64,000 nucleotides of DNA from Nilaparvata lugens (GCF_014356525.2 NC_052508.1:48153858-48217857); one strand, 5' to 3'; shown: positions 1 to 12,842, counted from the first letter of the stretch. The notes: generated from the sequence alone by a model not told the origin. Numbers and translations: made by a program.

Positions 1-744
1 AAGAATTCAAATTTGGTGCTTGGCCAGCTTGCATCTATTTGAGCAAAACCAATCACAAAATCATGGAATCCGATCTACAGAGCTTGAATATTACACCTTT
101 TTCATTAAACCAGTCGATAGTGATACTATGAGAACAAAGAAAGAATATTAAGATAATGAACTATTTTTATTAGAGTATCATGCATATAAATTATACCTAA
201 TAATCATCGTTTCACTGACAATACCAGAGAGTAGCCTGTTATAATACGAGTACATTCTATACTCTCTGGACAATGCTGTAAACTGGCTTTGTATGTTCAA
301 AGTTGATGATAATGATTATCGTCAGAAATAATTTTCAAATCCTTTGACCGATCATCTTCAATTTTGTTAAAGTATTCTTGAAAATATCTCATCGATCAAG
401 CTTGCCAGATTCATTAATTTCAAAGCGAAACAATATGATAGCTTTTCAAATCAAACCATCATCAATTCAAACCATAAATAGACAAAATCATATGATATTA
501 TCGTTATCAGAACAGGACCGGATTTCTCACTAGACATACAAGGACAGTTAGTTAAAATTAAAAAAAAACCTCCCTGGAGATCGAGGTTGGATTTTATTAT
601 ATCATCAATAATTTTCTTTAAGACAAGAGCAAGTTTTCAACCCAAAAAGAGAAAATATTGATTTTTATGGAGGCAGGGGCGGAAAACTGTGTAATTTGAA
701 GAGAAATATGAAAATCATAAAGTCTCTCCCGCTTTTTTTAATGT

Positions 745-1010
745 GGTTTTATAGTTGACCGAGCGAAGTGAGGTCTAAGATTCAAGTCGACGGTTTGACT
801 TTAATATTTGAATGTTTAAATGTTTAATTGTTTGAATGTTTAAATGTTTATATGTTGCGCATTTACGGCGAAACGCGGTAATAGATTTTCATGAAATTTG
901 ACAGGTAGGCCTGCAGTAGGCCTATGTTCCTTTTTTAATTGCGCGTCGACGTATACACAAGGTTTTTGGAAATTTTGCATTTCAAGGATAATATAAAAGG
1001 AAAAAGGAGC
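745..1010. repeat. Dispersed repeat, 'gttgaccgagcgaagtgagg' type
   Basis: The segment starts with a GAGCGAAGTGAGG-type motif, has a run of degenerate 'tttgaatgtttaaatg' units at 805-853, and contains 'gcgcatttacggcgaaacgcgg'-like GC-rich islands in AT-rich DNA. I recall this as a common interspersed repeat type of hemipteran genomes; that is memory, not a search. No open reading frame. Confidence 0.4.
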
Positions 1011-2335
1011 CTCCTTCATACGCCAGAGTAAAAATCAGACTATAGAATTATCCATTATAAATCAGCTGACAAGTGATTACACAGATGTGTGGAGCAGCCA
1101 GTCTATTGTTGTATTTCAATAAGGTCTAGTATAGTTTCAATCAGGTACTTGTGGATGAGAATACTGCGTGAGGTCTACTGTTCACAGAACTACTAGTATT
1201 ATTGGAATATATATGTTGGAAAAAGGAAAATTTAGGAACTAGAAGCCAGTGATAATGGAATCATCCTTACAGACCGTGATCAGTGGCGGCTATACTACGA
1301 TGTACGAGTATATCTTACTTTTGTAGCTTGTATCTATCTTTTAGCTGTCAACAGAAGTTGAATAATTTAACAATTCATATGATGCTAACCAATAAGAGAG
1401 CAGCAATTCAATTGACATGGTGACGACAGAAGGAGAAATTTATCCTGAGATTAGTGATTGCGTTGTCATGAAAACAGCCAATGAGAGTTGATGTAATAGA
1501 GAACTCAACCAGTTACAAACTAACCAATAACGTAGTAGCATTTCATGTTATCAGTTGTTGTTACCGAGTTAATAAGAGTATCCTTATAGCTTTGGCTGTA
1601 GCTATTCTAGGGAAAGCGCAGTAGATTGATTAATATTATAAGGGTTTATTTATCAGTTGAAGATAGCAGTGTACTGCTGCAGTTAGATTAGATAAGACAG
1701 TTCTATTCAGTCGTAGGTCTTGGAAACTATGTAATTATGCTCAGTCTAGTCAGTGTTTTCAACTGCTTGGATAAGAGTGTATCTGTATTGTTCAACCCTT
1801 CTTTCACCGAACATCAAAGAACGCATTAGTTTTACTGGATAAGACACAATTAAAAAGATAAGAAATAATCTTTCCATCTATGAAGATTTGTACATTTCAA
1901 TTTCAATTATGAGTCTGCAGGATGGATTGACAATAGGATTTTTGATTCTTCCAAGTAATGTATACGAGCGAAATTTCTAGAACAGATTAGACTACAATTA
2001 CCATGGGAAAACTCTCATATTTACGAAGTTACATTTAAATTTGTATTTAAGAATGATTTGTACATAGTATATAAACTATACAAATTCGTTGTAAACAATA
2101 AGTTTCATAATAAATCTAAGATCCAGTAATAATAGCTTATTCATTGCAAATTCCACTATAATATCACTATAAGACAAAATCCTTAACACTTAACACAATC
2201 TCATGGTATAGGTCGTTTTTGTTTCAAATTTCTATTTTTTTAACTCAAGCCTATTACTGGCCACTACTGCTGCCTATTATTACTGCTGTGTTGTTGGTGT
2301 GTGATAGTTTAGAAGTGTATATGTGTGCAGTTAAT

Positions 2336-2482
2336 AAGAACTGCACAGTTTGAGGGACTACCAGCGTCAAATAGCTTCACGAAAAGAATTATACTTCGTA
2401 CAAAATTACTTTCGACTTGGAGGAATATGCGGTGCAGAGAAATGGGAGGAGATCAGCCAATTACAAGGATGGATAGAGTCCA
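2336..2482. repeat. 145-bp direct repeat, copy 1
   Basis: About 145 bp beginning 'aagaactgcacagtttgag' recurs at 2768-2913 with roughly 90% identity, 432 bp further on. Both copies are partly open in one frame, but the two translations differ by frame breaks, so I read them as repeat rather than gene. Confidence 0.6.
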
Positions 2483-2767
2483 TCACTCAATTTAAATTTT
2501 TTTTAAATAAATTGAGTCACCACTCGATTTATTGGAAATTTTGTAGAGAGTGATTTTTCTCCAAAAACTTGAAGTTTTCGAGATTAAATGAAAAAATTAG
2601 AAAAAGTCCGAAATTTTAGGGGTTTTGGGGTGTTTTGGGGGTGAAGCCGCCCACTGGCGTGCCAGCGTATTTCAGATTCGAATTCAGCGCCCCAAAATAC
2701 ATATAGAACCGTCGAGAAAAATTCTTTAGTGGCTGCTTCCTGAAAAATGACAATTTGATTGGACTAA

Positions 2768-2913
2768 TAAGAACTGCACAGTTTGAAGGACTACCAGCGT
2801 CAAATAGCTTCACAAAAAGAACTATACTCCGTACTAAATTACTTTTGACTTGGAGGAATATGCGGTGCAGAGAAATGGAGGGAGATCAGCCAATTACAGT
2901 GAAGGATAGAGTC
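2768..2913. repeat. 145-bp direct repeat, copy 2
   Basis: Second copy of the repeat at 2336-2482. About 200 bp further right (around 3123-3155) the motif 'caagtcaaaagtaattt' is the reverse complement of part of this unit, so the three segments form a loose foldback arrangement. Confidence 0.55.
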
Positions 2914-3528
2914 ATAGGTAAAAAACACAGTCGCCAATTTGTCGATTAGACTCACTCGACTCAATGCTTTCAGAGAGGTATCTTCTAAGTTTGATGCTTG
3001 AATACATGAGCGCTTGAATAGTCTCTAGAAATAATTAGAGAACGCCGGCCGGTTCAGAACGGCATCATCGCCGCCGTTCTATCCATACCGCTGTATGTCC
3101 TCTCTGCTGCACATGTCCCTCACAAGTCAAAAGTAATTTTGCACGGAGTATGAGTGGACTATCGGCTTGAGTTAACAATGAAATTTGGAACATGAACAAG
3201 CCCAAATACCCAGAGAGTATAGGTAATATACACTTTACATTCTATACTCTCTGCTTATACCATGGGATATCTTCTTATGTTATACTTTCTCTATTTTATG
3301 ACGAAATTGCATACGGTACATAGAATTTTTATGGCTGCCATTCAATATTCTAAAACTGATGAAATCATAAGAAACCAAACCATCTACTTCTGTGAAAACA
3401 AAACTTTTTGATATTCTTCTCTTTCAATAGAGCTTTCGAAAGCACGATTTTTTATTATCATTCCTTTTTTAGACTACCTATCTTTGGTATTAACAAATAT
3501 TTTCATGGATGTTGTGTATACTTTGCAG

Positions 3529-3772
3529 ACCCGTTCGAGGTGCTAAGCTCGCGCGTAGCGGCGGGGGCCAGTGCCAGTGGCCAGGGGGGTAGCGGGCAGA
3601 TCCAACTGTGGCAATTTCTGTTGGAGCTGCTGCAGTCGAAAGCGGCCTGCATCCAATGGGAGGACGGCGATGGCGAGTTCAAGCTGACAGACCCGGACGA
3701 AGTGGCGCGGCGCTGGGGTGAGCGCAAGTCCAAGCCCAACATGAACTACGACAAACTCAGTCGGGCACTCAG
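3529..3772 (+). CDS. Ets65A: ETS-domain transcription factor (ERG/FLI1/FEV type), penultimate coding exon
   Basis: This exon encodes most of a DNA-binding ETS domain. After a short lead-in ([10 protein letters not shown]...) it reads [15 protein letters not shown] (helix 1), then [20 protein letters not shown] (helix 2 region) and [12 protein letters not shown] (recognition helix with the two DNA-contacting arginines). It starts after 'ctttgcag' at 3528, in mid-codon, and ends at a strong donor (AG|gtacgc) inside the recognition helix. The exon is GC-rich compared with its surroundings. [20 protein letters not shown] is the hallmark of the ERG/FLI1/FEV subfamily; among insect members Ets65A fits best, though Ets21C-like or FEV naming is possible. 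The stretch between helix 1 and the first strand ([14 protein letters not shown]) is about two residues shorter than in the usual family sequence. The ORF continues upstream without homology; that part is intron. Confidence 0.9.
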
Positions 3773-5546
3773 GTACGCCTCTTACCTCTTACCGCTTCCT
3801 CTTTATCTATTTATTCATTCATGAATTAATGTAACTCATAGAACAAGATACAATTTACATAGATATCTTACTTATGATTCTAATTCAACAGTCATTCGTA
3901 AGCAGCTGGTATACATCGCTCCAAAGATTGTAAACTGCATCCGGAACGAGCTCATCGGTGAACCTATTAAGTTTGTTCCAATAAATATTAAAAACTGAAT
4001 ACTTCACAACTATTACTTTCATCTTGATATTTTATGAGTACTACATTTTTTCAGCTTTTAAAACTATTCATTATTGTCAGGATTAATTCACAATTGACAG
4101 CATTTATTTACATATACTTTCCATTGTTTGCATGAAAAGATTCCATTTTAAATTATTAGCTTAAGATTTAGAAACAGTTAAGTCTCTACTCCTACTGGTT
4201 AACAAGTGTTTCACTTATGCCAGTAGTTCTTCACCACCAGCCGTATTTTACAGATAGTTGATTAGATATTTAGAATATTAATTATTGTTTTTTCCGATTG
4301 TCACATCTTTGTACTGTTTGTGTGTTTTGTTGAAATTAATTGAATTGAAATTGAAAATTCATTTTTGCTGAGGATGATACTAGCATGAGCTGCGTGGGTG
4401 GGTAGAAATGTATAGATATACTATTTTTATTTTAAACTGAAGGTTTAAATAAAAGGTTTTTATTTTAAAATAAGGTTTTTAACCTGGATGAGACGGATGA
4501 TAATGAGAGATGAGTGGACCTACAGCCTTAGGTGGGTTCCGAACCAAAGGAAAGTGATTTTCAAACTCATAAATGGTATTTGGACGAGGAGTTTGGCTTT
4601 CTCCAAATTATGTGTGAATTAAGTTATCATTTCTACATAACCTCTAGATTGTTTCTTCCAATTCAAGGTTTGAAGCAGTTTTGGTGAAATGTTTTTTTCA
4701 CCTGAATTGTACAAATCGTATATGAATAAAAATAGTCCTACTCCTATAATTATATGGGGCAGTGTAGTTAGTTTACGAAAGTACGGTAGTCAAAGTTAAA
4801 AAAAACACGAAAAGATGAGACTGCCAAATGCATTTCTTATCTCAAACAGAATTGAGCATTCCCTTCCTCAAAAAGTCCTTTTACTACCCCATTGAAGAAA
4901 AATGTTCTACCCTTATAACACATACCACATGCTTGAGTGAAAGCACTTCTCTGATAAATTTAAATTTCAATGAGTATAGCTAGTCCCGGTTGTTACTCCA
5001 TTGTGAATTTTCAGTGAACCACAGTTAACTGGAGATTGACAATGGTGTTCCACTATAGAGATCACTCCAACTTTACTATAGTTCGATATTGGTATAACGA
5101 CCGAGACTAGTCCTTAGTTATTCTGATAATCTATAGCTCTTGTGATGTTCCTATACAAGATGAATGTATGCAATAATATCAATTTCACTACAATATAGAA
5201 TTCTTAATAAAAAAACATTCTCTGTAATCTGATAGATGAAAATAGAGATGCAAAAAAAGACAACCTCATGAGAAACTATGACAAAGTACAAATCTATGCA
5301 CTAATCATCACTGTGGTGGTAAATTATGGGCGAAAATTGTTCTGGTTCTAAACATCGGAATTTTTACTCCTCCCAAACAAAGGTTATGCATAGTTTGCAG
5401 GAATCTCCTTGAAATGACATTATACATGGAGGACCTAAATGGAAGTAAAATATTCTATTTAAATTAAAATATCATTCCCTTCCCTCTTTTCAATTCCTGA
5501 ATTGTATTGAAGTACATGCATTCATGTGAAACTTTGTTATGTACAG
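3773..5546 (+). other. Intron of the ETS gene
   Basis: 1774 bp, GT...AG. It joins LSRALR to YYYDKN, completing an arginine codon (AG|G), so phase agrees. It contains a dispersed repeat around 4376-4620 ('gaggatgatactagcatgagc', also seen near 62318) and a short inverted-repeat element at 4980-5110; nothing else recognised. Confidence 0.85.
4980..5110. mobile_element. Short MITE-like element with terminal inverted repeats
   Basis: The ends ctagtcccggttgtta (4980-4995) and taacgaccgagactag (5095-5110) are inverted repeats matching at 14 of 16 positions. The 131-bp element is non-coding. I could not define a convincing target-site duplication, so the superfamily is open. Confidence 0.55.
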
Positions 5547-5943
5547 GTACTACTACGACAAGAACATAATGACCAAAGTGCACGGCAAGAGATACGCCTA
5601 CAAGTTCGACTTCCATAGTCTAGTAGCCCAGAACCAAGCGGCCCAAACTCCAGCTGACAGCTGCTTAAATCTGCATCAATCGTCAGCTGAACTGAACGCT
5701 GCGCTGTACACGTCATCATCGCGGCTACAACACACGCTTCTACCCCCACCATCCGCCTCCACTGCTGTAGCGCAGACGTCGCCCGGAAGTGTGGCAACGT
5801 CGCTGTTCCAGCCGGCACCCCCCGCCTATTGGGCCTCGGCCAGTCTATCATCGCTCTACTCCAGGCAGCACCCTGTAGCACCCCACCATCCCCCTCCTCC
5901 TCTACACCCCCCTCCAAGGTACCCCAGTTACCCCACCAACTAA
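5547..5943 (+). CDS. Ets65A: ETS-domain transcription factor, terminal coding exon
   Basis: Follows acceptor 'tgtacag' at 5546 and completes the ETS domain with [20 protein letters not shown], the winged-helix end typical of ERG/FLI1/FEV proteins, then a C-terminal tail of about 100 residues rich in Ala, Ser, Gln and Pro ([19 protein letters not shown] at the very end) and a TAA stop at 5941-5943. The tail lacks other known domains and resembles the low-complexity transactivating tails of this family. Acts in the nucleus as a sequence-specific activator or repressor on GGA(A/T) sites; the targets cannot be told from this window. Confidence 0.9.
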
Positions 5944-7918
5944 TGTTTGTATTATTTACATTGCATTATTAATCAAAACATTGATTTAAATGTACATAAT
6001 AATATGATTTGTATTTAGTATTCCTCCACCACCTGAAATTTCTTCTTGCTGGAATACCTAGGCTACTGCAATTATGGCAATTATCACTATGGAAATGGAA
6101 TCATCATTATAGTAATTATTATAGTTGAACCTGTGTAAAAATATTACAGACACATTACAAGATTGCACTAAGCTCTCATTTAATTTTAATCTAAACATTT
6201 AATTTTTCTGTCTCAGTTTTATAATAAGCATTGAATATTCCTCCTCCACTCACTGAGGTACCGTACCTACTATAATTATTATTATCTTACTATCACAGTT
6301 GAGAAGAAATGCAAGTAGTATAGATTGCACTGATTCCTAGTTATGTATTTCTTTTTGTAAATTGAATTTATTATTTCACTTATAATTTTTTTCATGAACA
6401 TTGAATATTCTCCCCCACCCTTATCCTTACAGGGATATCTTCAATCATTATTATTCTACACAATTCGAAATGTGTAGAAATTCATTGACTGTAACAGAAT
6501 CCACTATATTTTGGGACTCTGTGATTATTGTTCCTTATTCATGGAAAGATTTTTGAGAAAGTAATGCCAGCCAGAAGCCAGTGTGGCCGTAATATTCAAT
6601 TTAGTTTACGATTTTTCCCTTAACAAAAGTTTATGTTTCTCATAGAATGTGCACGATATATTATTTTATTATGTAAAATCCGTGTGGAAATTCAGTTATA
6701 AAGGTTGCAAACTAGGTACTCTACCGTAATTAATTAATACACTTGACATTGATTGAAATATTTTTGAAAGAGGAATCCAGATTTTGTTTCTCAACAATAC
6801 ACTGCATATATTAATTCTCCATTCAGGATATCATAAATACTGATTAATTCCTTTCCAGAGGAGAAAGAATCAAGAGGAGAGATGAGCTAAATGAGGGGAT
6901 CTGTAGTATTTCGAATAGTTTCTCAGATCTTTTAACAGAATTCTATGTTTTTGATGGACTTCAAGAAAAGAAGTATCTAATAGTAAGTAAGTAAGTACAT
7001 AATTTATCCAAGTTGAATCAAAATATGAATATTGAGAAAAAACACTAACAAGAGAAGTTATATTAATTGTGGTTATGGTGGAACACTGATGATTGTGATG
7101 GACGTTTATGAATTGAACAGGTACAAATGTATCTGTCTTACAGAGAAGCAACCAAACAAAGAAAAACTCTCAAGAGCATTAATCATGAAAATATGCCTCA
7201 TATTTTTCTTAATGAGATTATTCATCAAAAGTCACTTGAAAAATTTATTATTTTTCATATCTCACGGAATAACATATTATACATAATAGTTTGTATGATT
7301 TTGTAACAAACTTACAATACTGGAGATTGACTTATTTAATTTATTTCGCCCTTTAGTGAAGAAATAAAAAACCCTGGTTTTATTGTTGGATTATGAAAAT
7401 ACATATTTTATGAATATATTCTATACCTAGTATGATATGAATATATTCTATAGTATGATAATTATTGATTTATAACGTTTTCAGTAAACCATTTCAAGTG
7501 ACTGTGCTATAAAATTGTATTTTAATGATTTTTTTATTTGTAAAAGTATTTCTTGTATTTGCAAATATAATGTGCTTTAATGTGTTCAGTGCAGCATGAG
7601 TTAATTGTAATATTTTTTAGTTTTGAAAAATGAGCATCAAAATGTATTAATAATTTATTGAATATATTATTCATCTTATTATTATCTAGATTCCAGTTGA
7701 AATTATTATTCATTTATTCACGTCAAGTTCCATTGAATGTGGTAAAAGTCAACTTGTAAAGCTACCAAATTCAATAATTTATTATAAAAATTGCCTCAAT
7801 ATCTTGTCCAAGTTCAATATTAGTAGTAAATATTATTATTTAAGCTTTATTACAGATAGAAAATTTTATGCTTTTCAATTTCGAAATTTGCAAGTGCAAT
7901 AATATGTAAGTATTGTTA
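5944..7918 (+). other. 3' UTR and downstream flank of the ETS gene
   Basis: AT-rich, no coding region supported. The small ORFs here lack homology and composition support. A possible poly(A) signal AATAAA occurs at 7363-7368; others are equally possible in such AT-rich DNA. Confidence 0.5.
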
Positions 7919-7921
7919 AAT

Positions 7922-8082
7922 TTATTTAGGTATCAAAGAAAATAAATGATTTCAGTTCAAATGCATAAATTAATGCTGTAAGTTTTATGTTTATTTATTA
8001 TACCAAACAAATTCCTTTCTGTCCATCTATTTTGAACCAATTTTATAAGAACACTAGCCGTCAGGCTCGCTTCGCTCGCCTG
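7922..8082. repeat. Direct repeat flanking the 127-bp array, left copy
   Basis: About 155 bp from 'tttaggtatcaaagaaaat' to the start of an ACTAGCCGTCAGGCTCGC terminus recurs almost unchanged at 9120-9275. The right copy is joined directly to a truncated 127-bp unit at the shared short sequence 'atttagg'. Together they define a tandem duplication of about 1.2 kb that includes the array. Confidence 0.8.
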
Positions 8083-8164
8083 CATGTAGACCTCAGCGGA
8101 ACCTCTGTACCGAATTTGAACGTATTATGTTAATTTGATCTCGAAAAACACCTGTTACTATATC

Positions 8165-9123
8165 GGCGTATCTTTGGCGAACAAAATTCTCCCACCTCAG
8201 CTAAACCTGTGTACTGATTTTTTTAATATATTTCTATCAATTATTGAAAAAGGTGAGGTAACGCAGAAAAGCTGAGAAAACGCTAATTTTGGGCGTATCT
8301 TTGGCGAACAAAATTCTCCCACCTCAGCTAAACCTGTGTACTGATTTTTTTAATATATTTCTATCAATTATTGAAAAAGGTGAGGTAACGCAGAAAAGCT
8401 GAGAAAACGCTAATTTTGGGCGTATCTTTGGCGAACAAAATTCTCCCACCTCAGCTAAACCTGTGTACTGATTTTTTTAATATATTTCTATCAATTATTG
8501 AAAAAGGTGAGGTAACGCAGAAAAGCTGAGAAAACGCTAATTTTGGGCGTATCTTTGGCGAACAAAATTCTCCCACCTCAGCTAAACCTGTGTACTGATT
8601 TTTTTAATATATTTCTATCAATTATTGAAAAAGGTGAGGTAACGCAGAAAAGCTGAGAAAACGCTAATTTTGGGCGTATCTTTGGCGAACAAAATTCTCC
8701 CACCTCAGCTAAACCTGTGTACTGATTTTTTTAATATATTTCTATCAATTATTGAAAAAGGTGAGGTAACGCAGAAAAGCTGAGAAAACGCTAATTTTGG
8801 GCGTATCTTTGGCGAACAAAATTCTCCCACCTCAGCTAAACCTGTGTACTGATTTTTTTAATATATTTCTATCAATTATTGAAAAAGGTGAGGTAACGCA
8901 GAAAAGCTGAGAAAACGCTAATTTTGGGCGTATCTTTGGCGAACAAAATTCTCCCACCTCAGCTAAACCTGTGTACTGATTTTTTTAATATATTTCTATC
9001 AATTATTGAAAAAGGTGAGGTAACGCAGAAAAGCTGAGAAAACGCTAATTTTGGGCGTATCTTTGGCGAACAAAATTCTCCCACCTCAGCTAAACCTGTG
9101 TACTGATTTTTTTAATATATTTA
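8165..9123. repeat. Tandem array of a 127-bp unit, 7 full copies plus one partial
   Basis: Units starting 'ggcgtatctttggcg' lie at 8165, 8292, 8419, 8546, 8673, 8800, 8927 and 9054, an exact 127-bp period, and look identical by eye. The last is cut at about 9123. Single copies occur at about 9538 and 14172 inside related elements, so the array is an internal segment of that transposon family that amplified. No coding potential. Confidence 0.95.
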
Positions 9124-9247
9124 GGTATCAAAGAAAATAAATGATTTCAGTTCAAATGCATAAATTAATGCTGTAAGTTTTATGTTTATTTATTATACCA
9201 AACAAATTCCTTTCTGTCCATCTATTTTGAACCAATTTTATAAGAAC

Positions 9248-9892
9248 ACTAGCCGTCAGGCTCGCTTCACTCGCCATATCCGTCTAGCCAGGGGGCTCCG
9301 CCCCCTGGACCTCCGACTGGATCGTCCAAAAATGAGATCAGCGGGCTCGCTTCGCTCGCCTGCATGTAGACCTCAGCGGAACCTCTGTACCGAATTCTGG
9401 ACCCCCGACTGGATTGTCCAAAAATGAGATCAGCGGGCTCGATTCGCTCGCCTGCATGTAGACCTCAGCGGAACCTCTGTACCGAATTTGAACGTATTAT
9501 GTTAATTTGATCTCGAAAAACACCTGTTACTATATCGGCGTATCTTTGGCGAACAAAATTCTCCCACCTCAGCTAAACCTGTGTACTGATTTTTTTAATA
9601 TATTTCTATCAATTATTGAAAAAGGTGAGGAAACGCAGAAAAGCTGAGAAAACGCTAATTTTGGGCGTATCTTTGGCGTTATTTCAGATTCCTCCTAACA
9701 CAACATTATTGCATCCCAGCTGAGTTTCTTTAGTAAATTTGAACATTTTCTGTTTTTACTTTCCTTGCCCTATTACCATAGATAGGTAAGGAAAGTATTG
9801 CTTTCCGAAAAAAATTAAGGTACCCCAATTTCTAAATTTCTATACGTTTCAAGGTCCCCGGAGTCCAAAAAAGTGGTTTTTGGGTATTGGTC

Positions 9893-9932
<40 letters not shown>

Positions 9933-10828
9933 AGTGTATGTGCGTCTGTGTACAAGATATCTCATCTCCCAAAATAACGGAATGACTTGAAATTTGGAAC
10001 TTAAGGTCCTTACACTATAAGGATCCGACACGAACATTTTCGATCGAATGCAATTCAAGATGGCGGCTAAAATGGCGTCAAAAACAGGGTTTTTCGCGAT
10101 TTTCTCGAAAACGGCTCCAACGATTTTGATCAAATTCATACCTAAAAAATTCATTGATAAGCTCTATCAACTGCCACAAGTCTAATATCTGTAAAAATTT
10201 CAGGAGCACTGCATCATCTATGCAAAGTTTGATTTTAGATTCCCAATTATCAGGCTTCATGTACAATTTAAACAAAAATTTTGAAGTGGAAAATATTAAG
10301 CATAGAAATTTCTACAATTATTAATGTTCAGTAACATTTTCACCTAAAATTGAAAATAAGCTCGAAATTCGAGAAAATAAGATTATTCAATTGCAAACTG
10401 TTGGCAACTGTTGATTCTATTAAATCATTCACTATGAAGAGATAGCAGACTTTGTGTGTCTGCAGCGCTATTGTCCTGTCACCAGCTGGCTCAGATCTTA
10501 GAAAAGTAGACTTGAGATGCGCGGGAACACTAGCGTCAGTTGATCAATTTTCATAACGGTAAGGAAAGTTGTGTGAGTGCACCACACCAGATTATTTTTT
10601 TGTTCTCGATAAAGCTGAGAAAACGCTAAAAAACACAGATTTTGGGCGTATGTTTGGAAATTTTTCCAAATCCGCTCTTATTGCGCCTCTAAAGGGCCAA
10701 CTGAACACACCTACCAAATTTGAAATGTTATGTCATATTTTTATCATATGTTAGGACGATCCAGTCGGGGTCCAGACTAAACGTCTGGCTTAACGGATAT
10801 GGCGAGCGAAGCGAGCCTGACGGCTAGT
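9248..10828. mobile_element. Terminal-inverted-repeat element (ACTAGCCG family), copy A
   Basis: The left end actagccgtcaggctcgc (9248 on) and right end (to 10828) form a 36-bp inverted repeat with one mismatch, ending ...CGCCATATCCGT. The 1.58-kb body is non-coding, with a TG microsatellite and one 127-bp unit. An additional left end lies at 8053. No transposase is visible, so it is non-autonomous. No clear target duplication, perhaps because of later rearrangement here. Confidence 0.75.
9897..9928. repeat. (TG)n microsatellite
   Basis: About 16 TG units inside copy A of the ACTAGCCG element. The corresponding run in copy B is longer (14518-14566), as expected for a slipping microsatellite. 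Confidence 0.95.
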
Positions 10829-12842
10829 AATATAATATTCCCAGGAATATTCCCCAATCAGGAGAGTACCAGCTATTTTGACTACTCGAGTTCCAGACAT
10901 TAAAATTTAGTGTATTTAATTTACCTACCTAAAATAATGCACATACAAGCTATTCTACAATCGAGAATGCAAGGCAATAATTACTATTCGTGAAAAACAG
11001 AAAAAATTTATATATACAATAACGGGGAGAATCCTTTCTATCGTCATAATATAGGACATGCCAGAAAATGTGTTGTTTCAAAAGATTCATGGGTGGTGGA
11101 AGCGAGAAAGGTGCTCAGAACTAAGTGGAACCAGAGACAAGCAATAAATGCTTATGCTTATCCTTTATCTATGGTGGAACCATTAATCCAATTATTTCAA
11201 AAGTAGTCGGAAGAAAGTATTTTGAACCGTCTCTTATATTATAATTATCTATCTTTTCTAAAATACAGTATCATACAGTCATTGTGCTGCTGCTACAGTA
11301 TAATATAGCTGCTCTTTCAACAGGATTTTACAAGTTGACGTGTAAATTAAATTTGCCGCGCTAGCTTTTCAAAGAATGTTTGCCAACATGGAAACTGTTA
11401 GTTTTTGAAAGTTTCTTGTGGCAACCCTGCATTATCTAAAAACGCTTTATAACCTCACTTTTCTTTCCACTGCTTATCACTCATCATTTTTGTTCAGTAT
11501 TATTTACATTTACATTGTATTCTAATTTTTTGACAATGACTTCCAGTTTTTTAGACCAATTTTTCAAAGACTGTACTTTCTTGATTATATTTTCATAGCT
11601 CTAAACAGTTGTTACTTTTTCTATTATCAATAAATACGTAAGTGAAATAACGTAATGTAAGCTATTAGAATAAAACTGCAAATTAATCTTGTTCTACTTA
11701 ATTTTAAAGATAACTTTGACTATTTTATTGACTTGGTAATGTAGCTTTGGTGCTGAGCTCCTGACTGAATTATCTTGGTAAGTAGATTTAATACATTATT
11801 TTTAAATTTATACATTATTATTCAAGTTTTATTTTTGACATTTGGTTAGGTACCACACCTTATCAGGACAATAATAAAGGCTACTTTTACTTCAATATAC
11901 TATTTATTACTCCATGATAGAAAACATACAGAACACTCACGTACTATTTTTATACTTTCAATACGTACGTGATTTATCTTTAAATTCAAAATATCAATTA
12001 GATTGATATCTATCTGTTTGCAAGATATCCTAGTAGTGAAATAGGTAGCTTATCATTGCAGATAGTATTTTAGAATCTTAACACTAGAATTCAAACACTT
12101 GAGTACCAGCAGAATTCCTGTTAGATCATCAATTTAGTAGACTACATACATTATTGAGTGATTGTTATTGATAAGCAAAACGCTGATTTGAAAAGTTGAA
12201 ACATCAGTGGACCTAAGCGTGAGAGTGTCTAATTCTATTTTGAGAGCTTAGATTTCAGAAAGTGTTTTGTATCAGTAAGTTTTTCAAGTCATCAAACTTT
12301 TTTTGAATAATTTAAAAATCATATATCGGTATAAAAGTTTATCCGTCAAGTTTTCTGAGATTTATCATTCTATCAAGTTTCGGCAATCATTTATACAGTC
12401 TCTAACTTCAACCTTGTGTGGTTTCAAATAGCCTAATTCAACATCATTGCATCATCTAAGTTTTTAGAATAAACTAAACGTTTATGGTAGGTAATAAGTA
12501 GTTGTCAATTATTGTTTTTTGTTTGTCAAATTCCAATTAATTTTATTTATTGTACGAATTCATACATACAATCACATAAGCCTAATAAGCTATTTACGAG
12601 AATAAAATTATTAATTGTACCAAAAAACTTGGAGCACACAAGACTAATGTCTGATCTTGAGCTTGTAATAGACTAGATCATTGGCTTAATCAATTTAATA
12701 GAAACTGCTTTGATATCGTCTTCATCTTGAGTTGCAATCAAAATAAATGCATTGTTTAAAGAAGCTTTCCTAGTTATGTATAGAAACCGAAGTCACGTCT
12801 TTATTCATAAAAAATATAATACTGTAATTTATTTCTTTACAG
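10829..12842. other. 5' part of duplicated unit U1, upstream of ECI2 exon
   Basis: Unique-looking AT-rich DNA, repeated almost exactly at 15443-17460. No exon, promoter or 5' UTR can be defined with confidence; it is presumably promoter, 5' UTR or intron of the ECI2 gene. Confidence 0.5.

Larger units (their letters stand above)
1..3528. other. Non-coding DNA upstream of the ETS exon (probably intron)
   Basis: I see no supported coding exon here. The DNA is AT-rich with scattered repeats, listed separately. Because the exon at 3529 begins with a splice acceptor and in the middle of a codon, at least the right part should be intron of the ETS gene; the left limit of that intron cannot be seen. 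Confidence 0.6.

Noticed and set aside
3408..3528. N-terminal extension of the ETS exon
   Set aside because: AT-rich, ends in a clear acceptor (ctttgcag), no similarity; intron.
6870..7286. ORFs on both strands in the ETS 3' flank
   Set aside because: Short, AT-rich, no similarity, overlapping on opposite strands.
8165..9123. CRISPR-like array
   Set aside because: The whole 127-bp unit repeats without variable spacers, and the DNA is eukaryotic; it is a tandem repeat.
12752..12842. N-terminal extension MFKEAFLVMYRN... of the ECI2 exon
   Set aside because: It ends in a polypyrimidine tract and AG acceptor and has no family similarity; it is intron read-through. Same for 17370-17460.
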